Below are positions 55,118-64,000 of a stretch of DNA of 64,000 bases, in pieces. The notes beneath the pieces are model-generated. The model was not told the origin of the DNA. It saw only the letters and a program-made list of their open reading frames with translations, and did not search any database. Location of the stretch: assembly GCF_040931995.1 (NCBI RefSeq), contig NZ_CP162412.1, positions 806,001 to 870,000 of the forward strand, given 5' to 3'. The position numbers and the translations under genes are program-made. Origin of the DNA: Pelagovum sp. HNIBRBA483 (GTDB lineage: Bacteria > Pseudomonadota > Alphaproteobacteria > Rhodobacterales > Rhodobacteraceae). Numbering within the stretch: position 1 is the stretch's first letter; every line of letters begins with the position of its first letter.

Positions 55118-57565
55118 ATGGGTCAGGACCGGATAGAGACGTTGTTGGACAGGCTGACGCTGGAAGAGCAAGTGATGCTGCTGGCCGGTGAGGATTTCTG
55201 GTCGGTCGCGGCGCTGCCAGAGCATGGCATTGCCAAAATGCGCGTCACAGACGGGCCGAACGGTGCGCGGGGGTCTGGATCTGCGACGCATGGCAATACC
55301 TCTGCCGCGTTCCCTGTGGGCATTGCACTGGGCGCGACGTGGAATCCGGCGCTCGTGCAGGAAGTTGCAGGGGCGATTGCGGAGGAGACAAAAAGCAAGG
55401 GTGCGCAGGTATGCCTTGGCCCGACGGTGAACATTCATCGCTGTGTGACCAACGGGCGGAACTTCGAGTGTTTTTCAGAAGATCCGGAACTGAGTGCTGC
55501 GTTGACCGTGGCGTTTGTTACGGGGCTTCAGGAGCGTGGCGTCGCGGCGACGGTGAAGCATTTTGCGGGCAATGAATCGGAGATCGAGCGCACGACGATA
55601 AATTCGGAAATTGATGAGCGCAGTTTGCGCGAGGTCTATCTGCGCCCGTTCGAGGCGGCGGTGAAAGAGGCTGGTACTTGGGCGATCATGTCCTCTTACA
55701 ACAAGCTGAATGGAACTTACGCTGCTGAAAATAAATGGCTTTTGACCGACGTTTTGCGCGATGAATGGGGCTTTGACGGGGTTGTGATGTCCGATTGGTT
55801 CGGCTCGCGCAGCACGGCGCCGACGGTCAATGCGGGGCTTGATCTGGAGATGCCCGGCCCGACGCGGGACCGTGGCGAGAAGTTGATCGCGGCGGTGAAT
55901 GAGGGCGCGGTTTCTGCCGAGACGGTGCGGGCGCGGGCGCGGGCGATGCTTGGACTGCTCGACCGGCTGGGGCTGTTGGACGGCGTGCCGGATTATACGG
56001 AGCGTTCGGACGACAAACCGGCGCATAGGGCTTTGATCCGCAAGGCAGGCGCAGAAGGCATGGTTTTGCTGAAAAACGACGGCCTTTTGCCATTGGCGGA
56101 GCCGCAAGGAAAGATCGCGGTGATCGGGCCGAATGCCAAGGTCGCGCAGATCATGGGCGGTGGTTCTTCGCAGTTGAACCCGCACTATCGCGTTAGCCCA
56201 TGGGAGGGATTGGTGAACCGCTACGGCGCGGAAAGGCTTGCCTATGCGCTCGGCTGCCAAAACCACAGATGGGAGCCGATCATCGAGGAAGAGGTCATGG
56301 TCGACTTTTATGCAACGATGGATTTGAGCGGGCCGGTGGCGGCGTCGGTCGCTTTGGAGTCGAGCGTTGACTTCCTCTACCAGCCGAACGGGATCGACGG
56401 GCTTGACGGGCAGAACTTCTCTGCGCGGATGCGGACGCAGTTCACGCCGACGGAGAGCGGCGTTCATTCATTCGGTGTCCATAGCGCAGGGCGCGGGCGT
56501 TTGTTTGTGAACGGCGAATTGGTGGTAGATGTCTGGGATAACTGGGTGCGTGGGCGGACGTTCTTTGAGGAAGGCTGCGACGAAGTCACCGGACAGATCG
56601 ACCTGACTGCGGGCGAAACCTATGAGGTTGTGCTGGAATTCGCGACGGTCAAAGCCGCGAACCTGATCAATCCGGCGTTCCGGTTTGGGGTATCGCGCCC
56701 GTTGGGCGAGGCGGGCATTGCGGAAGCGGCAGCGCTGGCGGCGGAGAGTGAAACCGCGATCCTGTTCGTTGGCCGGTCGGGGGAATGGGATACCGAGGGC
56801 AGTGACCTCGAACATATCAGCCTGCCTGAGCCGCAAGACGCGCTGGTAGAGGCGGTGCTGGCGGCGAACCCGCGCACGATCGTGGTGTTGCAGACGGGCG
56901 GGCCGGTGGAGCTGCCGTGGCTCGCTGACGCGCCTGCGGTGCTGCAAGCGTGGTATCCGGGACAGGAGGCAGGCAACGCGATTGCCGATGTTTTGTCCGG
57001 CGCGGTGGAACCGAGCGGCCGGTTGCCGCAGACCTTCCCACTGCTGTTCGCGGATAATCCAACGGCGAGCGATGATCCGGAGATTTATCCCGGAGAGAAC
57101 GGAAATGTGAAATATGCTGAAGGCATATTCATTGGATACCGCCATTATGATGCCAAAAAAAAAGAACCGATGTTCTGTTTTGGTCATGGGCTTGGGTACA
57201 CGTCTTTCGAGATTGGCAGCATTTCGATACGACCGGAAGGCGCGGGCATTGCCGTTGATGTTGCGGTGACGAACACGGGTGCGAGGGAAGGGCAGACCGT
57301 GGTGCAGCTCTATGTCAGCGACGAAGCGGCCACGGTTGCGCGGCCGGAAAAGGAGCTGAAGGGCTTTGCCAAGGTCAGCGCAGCGGCAGGTGAAACGGTG
57401 ACGGCGACGATTATGCTGGATGACCGCGATTTTGCGTTCTTTGACGCAGCCGAGGGCTGTTGGCGGGTTGATGCAGGGAAGTTCACACTTCGGGCGGGTT
57501 TCTCGGCGGAAGATCTTCGCGCTACGGCGATGGTCGAGCGCGAAAGCCGGAGGATTTTGGTATGA
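55118..57565 (+). CDS. beta-glucosidase, GH3 with PA14 insert
   Basis: About 815 residues, no signal peptide, so cytoplasmic. The GH3 barrel shows TDGPNGARG, KHFAGNESE and the nucleophile Asp226 in GVVMSDWFGS. A PA14 carbohydrate-recognition domain is inserted at about 385-535 (DFLYQPNGIDG, GVHSFGVHSAGRGRLFVNG). Then comes the second GH3 domain (GRLPQTFPLLF) and a C-terminal fibronectin III-like domain. It hydrolyses imported beta-glucan oligosaccharides to glucose. Start is uncertain: ATG 55118 has AGAAGG 11 nt upstream; 55070 and 55109 are also in frame. Confidence 0.93.
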   Translation: MGQDRIETLLDRLTLEEQVMLLAGEDFWSVAALPEHGIAKMRVTDGPNGARGSGSATHGNTSAAFPVGIALGATWNPALVQEVAGAIAEETKSKGAQVCLGPTVNIHRCVTNGRNFECFSEDPELSAALTVAFVTGLQERGVAATVKHFAGNESEIERTTINSEIDERSLREVYLRPFEAAVKEAGTWAIMSSYNKLNGTYAAENKWLLTDVLRDEWGFDGVVMSDWFGSRSTAPTVNAGLDLEMPGPTRDRGEKLIAAVNEGAVSAETVRARARAMLGLLDRLGLLDGVPDYTERSDDKPAHRALIRKAGAEGMVLLKNDGLLPLAEPQGKIAVIGPNAKVAQIMGGGSSQLNPHYRVSPWEGLVNRYGAERLAYALGCQNHRWEPIIEEEVMVDFYATMDLSGPVAASVALESSVDFLYQPNGIDGLDGQNFSARMRTQFTPTESGVHSFGVHSAGRGRLFVNGELVVDVWDNWVRGRTFFEEGCDEVTGQIDLTAGETYEVVLEFATVKAANLINPAFRFGVSRPLGEAGIAEAAALAAESETAILFVGRSGEWDTEGSDLEHISLPEPQDALVEAVLAANPRTIVVLQTGGPVELPWLADAPAVLQAWYPGQEAGNAIADVLSGAVEPSGRLPQTFPLLFADNPTASDDPEIYPGENGNVKYAEGIFIGYRHYDAKKKEPMFCFGHGLGYTSFEIGSISIRPEGAGIAVDVAVTNTGAREGQTVVQLYVSDEAATVARPEKELKGFAKVSAAAGETVTATIMLDDRDFAFFDAAEGCWRVDAGKFTLRAGFSAEDLRATAMVERESRRILV

Positions 57566-59049
57566 TGCGTAAGGTCAGCATTTTTGCCGCTCTTACGGGG
57601 CTGTGCATCGCGCATGGGGTGGCCGCGACTGAGGCAGTCGTCGGCACTGGCTGGGAACTGGTCTGGAGCGACGAGTTCGACGGCACGGAGATTGACCAGA
57701 GCAAATGGGGGTTCGAGACAAATTGCTGGGGCGGCGGCAACAACGAGTTGCAATGCTACACGGACCGGCCCGAGAATGCGTTCATTCGGGATGGAAAGCT
57801 GATCATTCATGCGCAGCCGGAGGAATTTACCGGCCCCGCAGAGCCGCTGGACTGGGAAAGCAATGCGGGTGAGCGTACCTTGCCCTACACCTCTGCGCGG
57901 TTGCGGACGCTGGGCAAGGGCGATTGGCAATATGGCCGGATCGAGGTGCTGGCTAAGCTTCCGGCGGGGCAGGGCATTTGGCCTGCGATCTGGATGCTGC
58001 CGACGGATTATGCCTATGGCGGCTGGGCGGCCAGTGGCGAGATCGACATCATGGAGGCGGTGAACCTACCGACCGATGGCGGTGAAAAGCAGATCCACGG
58101 TACGCTGCATTACGGCCGCGAATGGCCGGGGAATGTGCATAGCGGCACATCGTTCACCTTTGCGGACAGCGATCCGGTGGCGGATTTCCACAGTTATGCG
58201 ATTGAGTGGAGCCCGCGCGAAATCCGTTGGTTTGTCGATGATGTGCATTACGCGACACAGAAGTCATCTGGCTGGTATGCGCAGGTGATGGGGGCGGACG
58301 GGTTTCATGAGAACCTTCCGGGTGATGCGCCGTTTGATCAGCGGTTCCATCTGCTCTTGAACGTGGCGGTGGGGGGTAACTGGCCCGGTGCGCCGGATGC
58401 CGCAACGCCGTTCCCTGCGGAGATGGAAGTGGATCATGTGCGGGTCTTTAGCTGTCCGGCTGATCCGGTGTTGCTCAAGCCATGTGCAACGGTGAACCGG
58501 CGGGCGACGCGGGTGTTCGGCCATGTGGCGCCGGAGATCGTGCGGGTGGAATATGACCCTGCCGTGATGGAGGCCGAGGAGGTCGTGGTGTTTGGCGATG
58601 CCGATCTGCCGCCATTTGCACTGGGGCAATATGTGGCGAATGGCAGCGTCGCGATGACGATGGTCGAGGAAGACGGGCGCGGCGCGGTGGCGAACCTTGC
58701 CTTTGATACCGATGAATCGGTGGTCTACTGGCAGGCGCCGTTTGGCTTTGACCTCAGCGATTTTGCCACAGTGTCGTTTGATCTGAAGGTGGTGCATGAC
58801 CCGCGCGATGCGGGTGGGGTGTTGATGAAGATGGATTGCTTCCACCCCTGTGGCACGGGCGATGTGCCGGTGGCGGCTGCGCCGGTTGGGGAATGGCAGA
58901 CCTACACCTATGTGCTGGATGATTTGGTGGCGCATCGGGGATCGTCACTAGATGTGAGTAATGTGAATACGCCGCTGGTGATCTTCCCCGATTGGGGCAA
59001 CCAGCGGGGCGTGGTGCTGCGGGTCGATAACGTGGTGCTCCGGCGATAG
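57562..59049 (+). CDS. secreted GH16 endo-beta-1,3-glucanase (laminarinase-like)
   Basis: A 495-residue enzyme, ATG overlapping the GH3 stop by 4 nt. Signal peptide: KVSIFAALTGLCIAHGVAA. The GH16 core begins WELVWSDEFDG; the catalytic ExDxxE is GEIDIMEAV with nucleophile E160 and acid/base E165, in the laminarinase/beta-1,3-glucanase form. Residues about 310-495 form an additional beta-sandwich, CBM-like domain with a Cys pair (CFHPCGTG). It cuts polymeric laminarin outside or in the periplasm so that oligosaccharides can be imported by the ABC system. Confidence 0.93.
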   Translation: MMRKVSIFAALTGLCIAHGVAATEAVVGTGWELVWSDEFDGTEIDQSKWGFETNCWGGGNNELQCYTDRPENAFIRDGKLIIHAQPEEFTGPAEPLDWESNAGERTLPYTSARLRTLGKGDWQYGRIEVLAKLPAGQGIWPAIWMLPTDYAYGGWAASGEIDIMEAVNLPTDGGEKQIHGTLHYGREWPGNVHSGTSFTFADSDPVADFHSYAIEWSPREIRWFVDDVHYATQKSSGWYAQVMGADGFHENLPGDAPFDQRFHLLLNVAVGGNWPGAPDAATPFPAEMEVDHVRVFSCPADPVLLKPCATVNRRATRVFGHVAPEIVRVEYDPAVMEAEEVVVFGDADLPPFALGQYVANGSVAMTMVEEDGRGAVANLAFDTDESVVYWQAPFGFDLSDFATVSFDLKVVHDPRDAGGVLMKMDCFHPCGTGDVPVAAAPVGEWQTYTYVLDDLVAHRGSSLDVSNVNTPLVIFPDWGNQRGVVLRVDNVVLRR

Positions 59050-59140
59050 CGGCGGGCTGTCGCTTTCTGCAAAGATATTTCGCAAAACGGCACGAGAACT
59101 CTGCGCGATTGAGTGAGGCTATCTGTGAAGGAGATGCCTC

Positions 59141-60694
59141 ATGACAGAGACTGTAATGACCAGATCCCGCTCCGGCGGGCGCGCGGCGCGGCGTGCGGTG
59201 CGCATGGCACCGAAATTCGACATGTTGCCCGGATTGGAGGGCAAGCTGCCGCTCTGCGAGGTGATGGACGCGGGGCAGGTGGAGCGCATTGACGCGGCAT
59301 CAATGCACATCCTCGAAAATGTGGGCGTGCAGTTCCGCGACGAGATCGCGCTGGCCGACTGGCGCCGCGTGGGGGCAAAGGTCGAGGGGGAGCGGGTCTA
59401 TCTGGATCGCGGATTGGTGCGCGAGCTGATCGCGACGATCCCGTCTGATTTTACCTATCATGCGCGCGACCCGAAAAAGAACGTCCGGCTTGGCGGGCGG
59501 CATTCGGTGTTCGTGCCGATGACGGGGGCACCCTATCTGCGCGATCTGGATGATGTGCGGCGGAACCCGACGCTCGATGATCTGGCGATGTTTCACAAGC
59601 TGAGCCACATGATGCCTGCGCTGCATTCGAGCGCGCATCATATCGTCGAACCATACGACCACCCGATCAGCCAGCGGCATTTGCGGATCACCTATTCCTC
59701 CATGAAGCATTCGGACAAGATGTTCATGGGGATGACCACCAGCCCGAAGAATGCCGAGGACGTGATGGAGATGTGCGCCATCCTGTTTGGCGCGGAGTTC
59801 ATGGAGGAGCATCCTGTCACCACGGGGAATTGCAACGGCAACAGTCCGCTTGTCTGGGATGAGACGATGCTGGGCGCGATGCGGGCGTTTTGTAAGCGTA
59901 ATCAACCGGTCCTGTGCAGCCCGTTCGTGCTCGGGGGGGCGAATACGCCGGCCAGTGTTGCGGCCTCGGTTGCGCAGCTGAATGCTGAAGCGCTGAGCGC
60001 GTTGGCTTATACACAGGTGATCCGCAAGGGCGCGCCTGCGATCTACGGGCATTACCTCTCAACCGTGAGCATGAAGTCTGGCGCGCCGATGGCCGGCACG
60101 CCGGAGATCAGCCTGATGAATTTCATGATCGGGCAAATGGCACGTTATTACGGGGTGCCGTGGCGGACCTCGAACACGCTTGGCGGGGCCAAGACATTTG
60201 ACGCGCAGGCGGGCTACGAGTCAGCCACGACGCTTTCGGCGGTGATCCATGCGGGGGCCAACTATATTTGGCACTCGGCGGGGTGGAACGAGGCAGGCAT
60301 GCATTGCTCTGTCGCGAAATTCATCGTTGACGCAGAGCAATGCGCGATGGCCTACCGCATGGCGCAAGGGCCGAACTGGAACGATTTTGATGAAGCGGTT
60401 GCGGCGGTTTCGGATGTGGGGCCGGGGGGGCATTACCTCGGGCATCCGCACACGCAGGCGAACTTCCAAGAGGCGTTCTTTATGCCGGATATGTTCGACA
60501 ATAACTCGATCGAGCAGTGGATGGCGGAAGGATCGCAGGAGATTACCGAGCGGGCGCTGAAGCGGGCGCGGAAGCTTTTGGCCGAGTATCAGGAGCCGGT
60601 GCTCGACGCAGCAAAAGACGAAGAGTTGCGCGCCTATATCGCGCGGCGCGAGCGGGAAATTCCGGCGGCGGATGAGTTGAACCAGAGTTTCTGA
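59141..60694 (+). CDS. trimethylamine methyltransferase (MttB) family protein, second paralogue
   Basis: A 517-residue protein with start ATG 59141 after GAAGGAG. Segments SGGRAARRAVRMAPKFDMLP and VQFRDEIALADWRRVGAKVEG, VTTGNCNGNSPLVWDETMLGAM, and HSAGWNEAGMHCSVAKFI are those of a COG5598 TIM barrel. No in-frame amber codon. It differs strongly from the paralogue at 28474. No corrinoid protein or activase is next to it. It may demethylate a betaine-like compound, but an aerobic methyl acceptor is not visible. It follows the glucan operon with an independent promoter gap of 91 bp. Confidence 0.88.
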   Translation: MTETVMTRSRSGGRAARRAVRMAPKFDMLPGLEGKLPLCEVMDAGQVERIDAASMHILENVGVQFRDEIALADWRRVGAKVEGERVYLDRGLVRELIATIPSDFTYHARDPKKNVRLGGRHSVFVPMTGAPYLRDLDDVRRNPTLDDLAMFHKLSHMMPALHSSAHHIVEPYDHPISQRHLRITYSSMKHSDKMFMGMTTSPKNAEDVMEMCAILFGAEFMEEHPVTTGNCNGNSPLVWDETMLGAMRAFCKRNQPVLCSPFVLGGANTPASVAASVAQLNAEALSALAYTQVIRKGAPAIYGHYLSTVSMKSGAPMAGTPEISLMNFMIGQMARYYGVPWRTSNTLGGAKTFDAQAGYESATTLSAVIHAGANYIWHSAGWNEAGMHCSVAKFIVDAEQCAMAYRMAQGPNWNDFDEAVAAVSDVGPGGHYLGHPHTQANFQEAFFMPDMFDNNSIEQWMAEGSQEITERALKRARKLLAEYQEPVLDAAKDEELRAYIARREREIPAADELNQSF

Positions 60695-61002
60695 CGGTGT
60701 GACTGTCGGGAGGGAAAGGCGCTGATCAGCCTCGGGGTCCAGCCAAAGGCGCCGGGCAATCGTCCCTGAGGTCGGCTTTCGGGTTGAAGCTGACATTGCG
60801 CAAGCCGCGCATTGGCGGGTCGCGGTACGGCGATCCCTGATACATGTTGCAGAGCTTTATGCCAGCCAAATACGCCAATGTTCAGATCGGTACGCTGCAT
60901 TCCGACCAATCGCCGTGCCGGGGGGCGGCCCGGCGATGCGCGGCGGCCTGCGGCCTTGATTCCGCACGGGAACAATTTCCGCCAAGGGCTCCAAGCAGAC
61001 CT
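60695..61002. other. 308-bp intergenic region between convergent genes
   Basis: No terminator with U-run is seen, but GC-rich inverted segments lie near 60916-60955. A 39-codon minus-strand frame (60726-60845) starting MYQGSPYRDPPMRG has no good ribosome binding site and no recognised family. Nothing else is supportable. Confidence 0.4.
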
Positions 61003-62346
61003 TTAGTCCGACCGTGCGCGCCATTCCTTCCATCGTAGGACGGTGTTGGCTCCCAAATCGCGGAAGAGGCGCGGTGGAAGGGTCTTGGCCTGTGGTTCTG
61101 CAGTGAAGTGATCGGTGATGGCAGAAGTCACGCCACAAGCAAGTTCTGCCGCACCCATGCCGGTCAGGGTGCCGCGCGCGGTGCCGAGGCCGTTTTGTAC
61201 ACAGCCGGAAAAGACGCCGTCTGCGATCTCGCGCATGTGCGAGACGCCGTTCATTGTGAGGCAGAGGTGGCCCGCCCATATGTGCTCCATTTTCATGCCT
61301 GCAAGCTGCGGGAAGCGGCTGTCGAACTTGGCCTGCATGGTGCGGGCGGCGCGGGCGAGATCGGTAGCGCGGGTTTCCATGCCGGAGCGCAGGACGGCAC
61401 AGGTGCGGGTGATGATGCGGTTGCCGCCTTGGGCGGTGTCGATCCGGCGCAGCGTGGTGCCCATCGGATCGGACGGGGTGATGCCCCAGCGGTGCTGCCC
61501 GCCGAGCTTGTGCAGCGCTTCAGCATCCAGCTCAGGTGTCATGGTGGCGAAGAGGAAAAGCTGCATCAAGCGGCCCCGTTGAACGCCGAAACTTTCCAGA
61601 TGGCCGTTGACGGTGAGAATGACCTTTTCCGTGCGGATCGTGCCATTGGCTGTTCGAACGGTCCATCCCGATCCCTCCCGCGAGAAGGCGATAACGGGAC
61701 TGTTCTCGAACAGGGCGACACCGTCGCGGCGGAGGCCGTCGGCGAAGGATTGGACGTAGCCAGCCGGTTGCAGCATCACCGTGCCGGGGGTGTAGAGGCC
61801 GGAGAGGTAATGGCGGCTGCCGGTGATCTCGGCCATCGCCTGTGCGTCCAGCATTTCGGAGCCTTCGCCAAGGCTTTCGAGATGGGCGGCGTAGCTGAGA
61901 TTATGGGCATGTGCAGCGGGGCTGGCGGCGCCGTTGATCTTGCCCGCGCGATCGAAATAGGCGGGAGGGATGGCGAAGTCGTCTACCGCGCCGGCGGCGA
62001 ATGCCTGTGCTGCGCGGTTGAGTGCGATGACGGTGCGGTCATCGCCGCTGCCTGCGTAATCCTCGCTGGTGAGTTCGTGCGGCAGGTCGATCATGAAGCC
62101 GGAATTGCGGCCTGCTGCGCCGGTGGCAATGGTGCTCGCATCAAGGAGCGCGATACGGGCTTCAGGCGCCAGTTGGCGCAGGCGGCGGGCGGCAGACAGG
62201 CCAGCAAAGCCCGCGCCGATCACGGTAAAGTCTGCGGTGTGCGTGCCTTCGAGCGGGGGCGCGGGCGTTCGCGGCGGGAGAATTGCGCTCCACGCGGCGG
62301 GGCCGCGATGAACGGGCAAGCGACGGGCGCGGAACTCGGTTGTCAT
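61003..62346 (-). CDS. FAD-dependent amine/amino-acid oxidoreductase (PuuB/DadA-like)
   Basis: A 447-residue DAO-family enzyme. The FAD motif is FTVIGAGFAGLSAARRLRQL (about 40-59), with TGAAGRNSGF the second FAD-binding segment typical of gamma-glutamylputrescine oxidase-like proteins, and HIWAGHLCLTMNG and FSGCVQNGLGTARGTLTGM at the C-terminal FAD loop. ATG 62346 overlaps the upstream dehydrogenase stop by 4 nt. In an operon with an aldehyde dehydrogenase it probably oxidises an amine to an aldehyde. Confidence 0.9.
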   Translation of the reverse strand: MTTEFRARRLPVHRGPAAWSAILPPRTPAPPLEGTHTADFTVIGAGFAGLSAARRLRQLAPEARIALLDASTIATGAAGRNSGFMIDLPHELTSEDYAGSGDDRTVIALNRAAQAFAAGAVDDFAIPPAYFDRAGKINGAASPAAHAHNLSYAAHLESLGEGSEMLDAQAMAEITGSRHYLSGLYTPGTVMLQPAGYVQSFADGLRRDGVALFENSPVIAFSREGSGWTVRTANGTIRTEKVILTVNGHLESFGVQRGRLMQLFLFATMTPELDAEALHKLGGQHRWGITPSDPMGTTLRRIDTAQGGNRIITRTCAVLRSGMETRATDLARAARTMQAKFDSRFPQLAGMKMEHIWAGHLCLTMNGVSHMREIADGVFSGCVQNGLGTARGTLTGMGAAELACGVTSAITDHFTAEPQAKTLPPRLFRDLGANTVLRWKEWRARSD

Positions 62347-63098
62347 GCGTCGGGCAGTCCAAGGCGGGGGCGGAAGGCATCAAGGCCGCGGGTCAGCTCG
62401 GTACGCGCCGGTGCCATGTGATCGCGCAAGGTGGCGTTGAAGCCGCCTTCGGTGGAGAGGCTGTCCAGCGCGGATTGGACCTCGCCTGACCCATCAAAGC
62501 GCATGCCGCGGAAATAGCCTGCGATCAGGGCCGCGACATAGGCTTCCGCACCCGCTGCGTTGCCTGTCAGACCAGCGAGCCAATCGGCGGTATGCTGGAT
62601 CTCGGCCAAGACGGCCGAGGAGAGCGCACAGGCGGCCATGTGTGCGTTGAAGCCATCCTGCGTGGTGCAGGGGACGATGATGTTTTCGCCACCGAAAAGC
62701 GCCGCAACGCTGCCGGAATCGGGGTAGACGGGCAAGGGACAGCCGCCTTGATCGATGAAGGGAAGCGGGATGGTGAGCGAAATATTGGTAGCGGGCGCAC
62801 AAAGGGGCGCGACGCGGGCAAGCGGCATGTCGGCCATGACCGAGATGACTTGTTGATCGGCACGGAAGGGGAGTGTGGGCAGCACATCTTCAGCAACATC
62901 TGCCATGAGGCATAGGACGACAGTGCTGCTCAGGGCTGTGACCTCCTCGTTGCTTGCGACCGAAACATCGGGCAGTTGGGCAAGCTCAGTGGCAACGCGG
63001 GCGTTGCGCTCGGAGACGCGGATCGTGTGGCCGCGCCCAGTGAGGGCGCGGACCATGCAAGCGGCGATTTCGCCAGTGCCTATGAAACCGATATGCAT
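62343..63098 (-). CDS. NAD(P)-binding dehydrogenase (beta-hydroxyacid/ProC-like)
   Basis: A 251-residue protein. Rossmann motif GFIGTGEIAACMVRAL at residues 4-19 and RVSERNAR, then CLMADVAEDVLPTLPF and a helical C-terminal dimerisation domain with GNAAGAEAYVAALIAGYF. It resembles 6-phosphogluconate/hydroxyisobutyrate dehydrogenase or pyrroline-5-carboxylate reductase folds but lacks the full signatures of any one. Both ends overlap neighbours by 4 nt, so it is coupled to the FAD oxidase and the aldehyde dehydrogenase. It may reduce an imine such as a pyrroline formed by amine oxidation. Confidence 0.8.
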   Translation of the reverse strand: MHIGFIGTGEIAACMVRALTGRGHTIRVSERNARVATELAQLPDVSVASNEEVTALSSTVVLCLMADVAEDVLPTLPFRADQQVISVMADMPLARVAPLCAPATNISLTIPLPFIDQGGCPLPVYPDSGSVAALFGGENIIVPCTTQDGFNAHMAACALSSAVLAEIQHTADWLAGLTGNAAGAEAYVAALIAGYFRGMRFDGSGEVQSALDSLSTEGGFNATLRDHMAPARTELTRGLDAFRPRLGLPDA

Positions 63099-64000
63099 CA
63101 GTCGACGGCCTCATCCGCGTCATCAGCCAGATCAATCCAGACGGTTTTCAGCTGGGTATATTGATCGTGGGCATGAATGCCGTTGTCGCGCCCGCCGAAG
63201 CCGGACTGTTTGAAGCCGCCGAACGGGGTGGAAATATCCCCTTCGCCAAAGCTGTTAACCGTGACAGTGCCAGCGCGGATGGCGCGGGCGCCGCGGATAG
63301 CGCGTTTGATATTGGCGGTGAAGATGGAGGCGCACAGGCCGTAGTCGGTGTCGTTGGCAAGCGCGATTGCTTCGTCAAAGCCGCTAACGGGGATCACGCT
63401 GAGGACAGGGCCAAAGATTTCTTCGCGGGCGAGGGTGCTGTTATTGTCCGCGACCTCGATCACCGTAGCCTCGACAAAGCCGTTCTCGGCCTTGCCGCCA
63501 AGGACAATGTTCTCGGCCTGATCGAGATAGCCGCAGACCTTATCGTAGTGGGCTTTGCTGACCAGAGCGCCCATGCGTGTCTCTGGGTCGAGCGGGTCGC
63601 CGACGTTCCACTGTTTGGCGTGGTGGGCGATGCGGACGAGGAGGTCGTCCTTGACCTTTTTGTGCACGATCAGGCGGGAGGAGGCGGAGCAGTTTTCGCC
63701 CATGTTCCAGAATGCGCCATTGACGATGTGCTGCGCGACGCGGTCGAGGTTTTCGGCGTCGTCCAAGACGATGGCGGGGTTTTTGCCGCCCATTTCCAGG
63801 GTGACTTCCTTGGCGTTGGATTCGGCGGAATAGCCGAGGAAGCGCTTGCCGGTCACGGTCGAGCCGGTGAAGGACACCGCATCGACATCCAGATGGCGGC
63901 CGAGCGGTTCGCCCACCTCGGCGCCACTGCCGGGCAGGACGTTCAGTACGCCACGAGGGAGGCCCGCCTCGGATGCCAGTTCCGCGATGCGCAGGGCGGT
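63098..64000 (-). CDS. aldehyde dehydrogenase family protein, 5'-truncated by window edge
   Basis: About 300 C-terminal residues. VSFTGSTVTGKRFL and EVTLEMGGKNPAIV contain the NAD-binding segment and general-base Glu; the catalytic Cys is in MGENCSASSR; REEIFGPVLSVIPV and PFGGFKQSGFGGRDNG are the later ALDH motifs. The N-terminus lies past 64000. The context with PuuB-like oxidase suggests a PuuC-like role oxidising an aminoaldehyde. Its stop overlaps the start of the NAD(P)-binding gene. Confidence 0.94.
   Translation of the reverse strand, partial: TALRIAELASEAGLPRGVLNVLPGSGAEVGEPLGRHLDVDAVSFTGSTVTGKRFLGYSAESNAKEVTLEMGGKNPAIVLDDAENLDRVAQHIVNGAFWNMGENCSASSRLIVHKKVKDDLLVRIAHHAKQWNVGDPLDPETRMGALVSKAHYDKVCGYLDQAENIVLGGKAENGFVEATVIEVADNNSTLAREEIFGPVLSVIPVSGFDEAIALANDTDYGLCASIFTANIKRAIRGARAIRAGTVTVNSFGEGDISTPFGGFKQSGFGGRDNGIHAHDQYTQLKTVWIDLADDADEAVD

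Overview
The window is high-GC chromosomal DNA from an alphaproteobacterium, most likely a marine Rhodobacteraceae (Roseobacter group) member. This is inferred from gene content: a class I lysyl-tRNA synthetase, an iron-sulfur bacterial photolyase (PhrB/CryB type), a VPLPA-CTERM/exosortase system, non-pyrrolysine MttB-like methyltransferases and a DMGDH-like oxidoreductase. No rRNA, tRNA, CRISPR array, insertion sequence or prophage was seen.

Layout. 1-1082 (minus): 5' part of leuA, preceded by an overlooked 27-residue leucine-rich leader peptide. 1201-3389: a short-chain dehydrogenase translationally coupled to the photolyase. 3526-23740: mostly housekeeping genes: a secreted 19-unit MORN protein, NAD+ synthase, GNAT, 2OG-Fe(II) oxygenase, DUF1801, zincin, gltX, a gamma-glutamylcyclotransferase-fold protein, an ABC transporter beside a TesA-type esterase (as in E. 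coli tesA/ybbA/ybbP), cold-shock protein, trxC, DUF302, DUF2938, ettA, nadD-dacB, TerB, lysS and DUF4864. 23837-26122: a large beta-helix (tailspike/pectate-lyase-like) protein.

26119-32607 looks like one regulon. A CaiB/BaiF CoA-transferase and a LysR regulator diverge, and an MttB-like methyltransferase and a DMGDH-like FAD/GcvT fusion diverge. Both divergent intergenic regions carry the same TTCGA-N5-TCGAA dyad containing a T-N11-A core, so the LysR protein probably controls all four genes, plausibly for a methylated amine or betaine.

32611-48094 is an envelope and exopolysaccharide region. After a cNMP-binding membrane protein and DUF3307 come a GT4, a VPLPA-CTERM exosortase fused to EpsI, a PrsT-like TPR lipoprotein and a priming sugar transferase. 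Across a repeat-rich AT-rich divergent promoter lie a beta-helix protein, an ExeA-like ATPase, a Wzz/GumC co-polymerase, a BY-kinase, two GT2 enzymes, a small membrane protein and a VPLPA-CTERM protein that is a likely substrate of the exosortase.

48159-59049 is a beta-glucan (laminarin-like) utilisation locus. It has a LacI regulator, two perfect 14-bp operators spaced 20 bp, a family 5 (Opp-like) ABC transporter, a cytoplasmic GH3 with a PA14 insert, and a secreted GH16. An intercistronic 12-bp stem-loop follows the binding-protein gene. 59141-60694 is a second MttB-like gene. 61003-64000 (minus) is an operon with start-stop overlaps: an aldehyde dehydrogenase (truncated by the window edge), a small NAD(P)-binding dehydrogenase and a PuuB/DadA-like FAD oxidoreductase, probably for amine oxidation.
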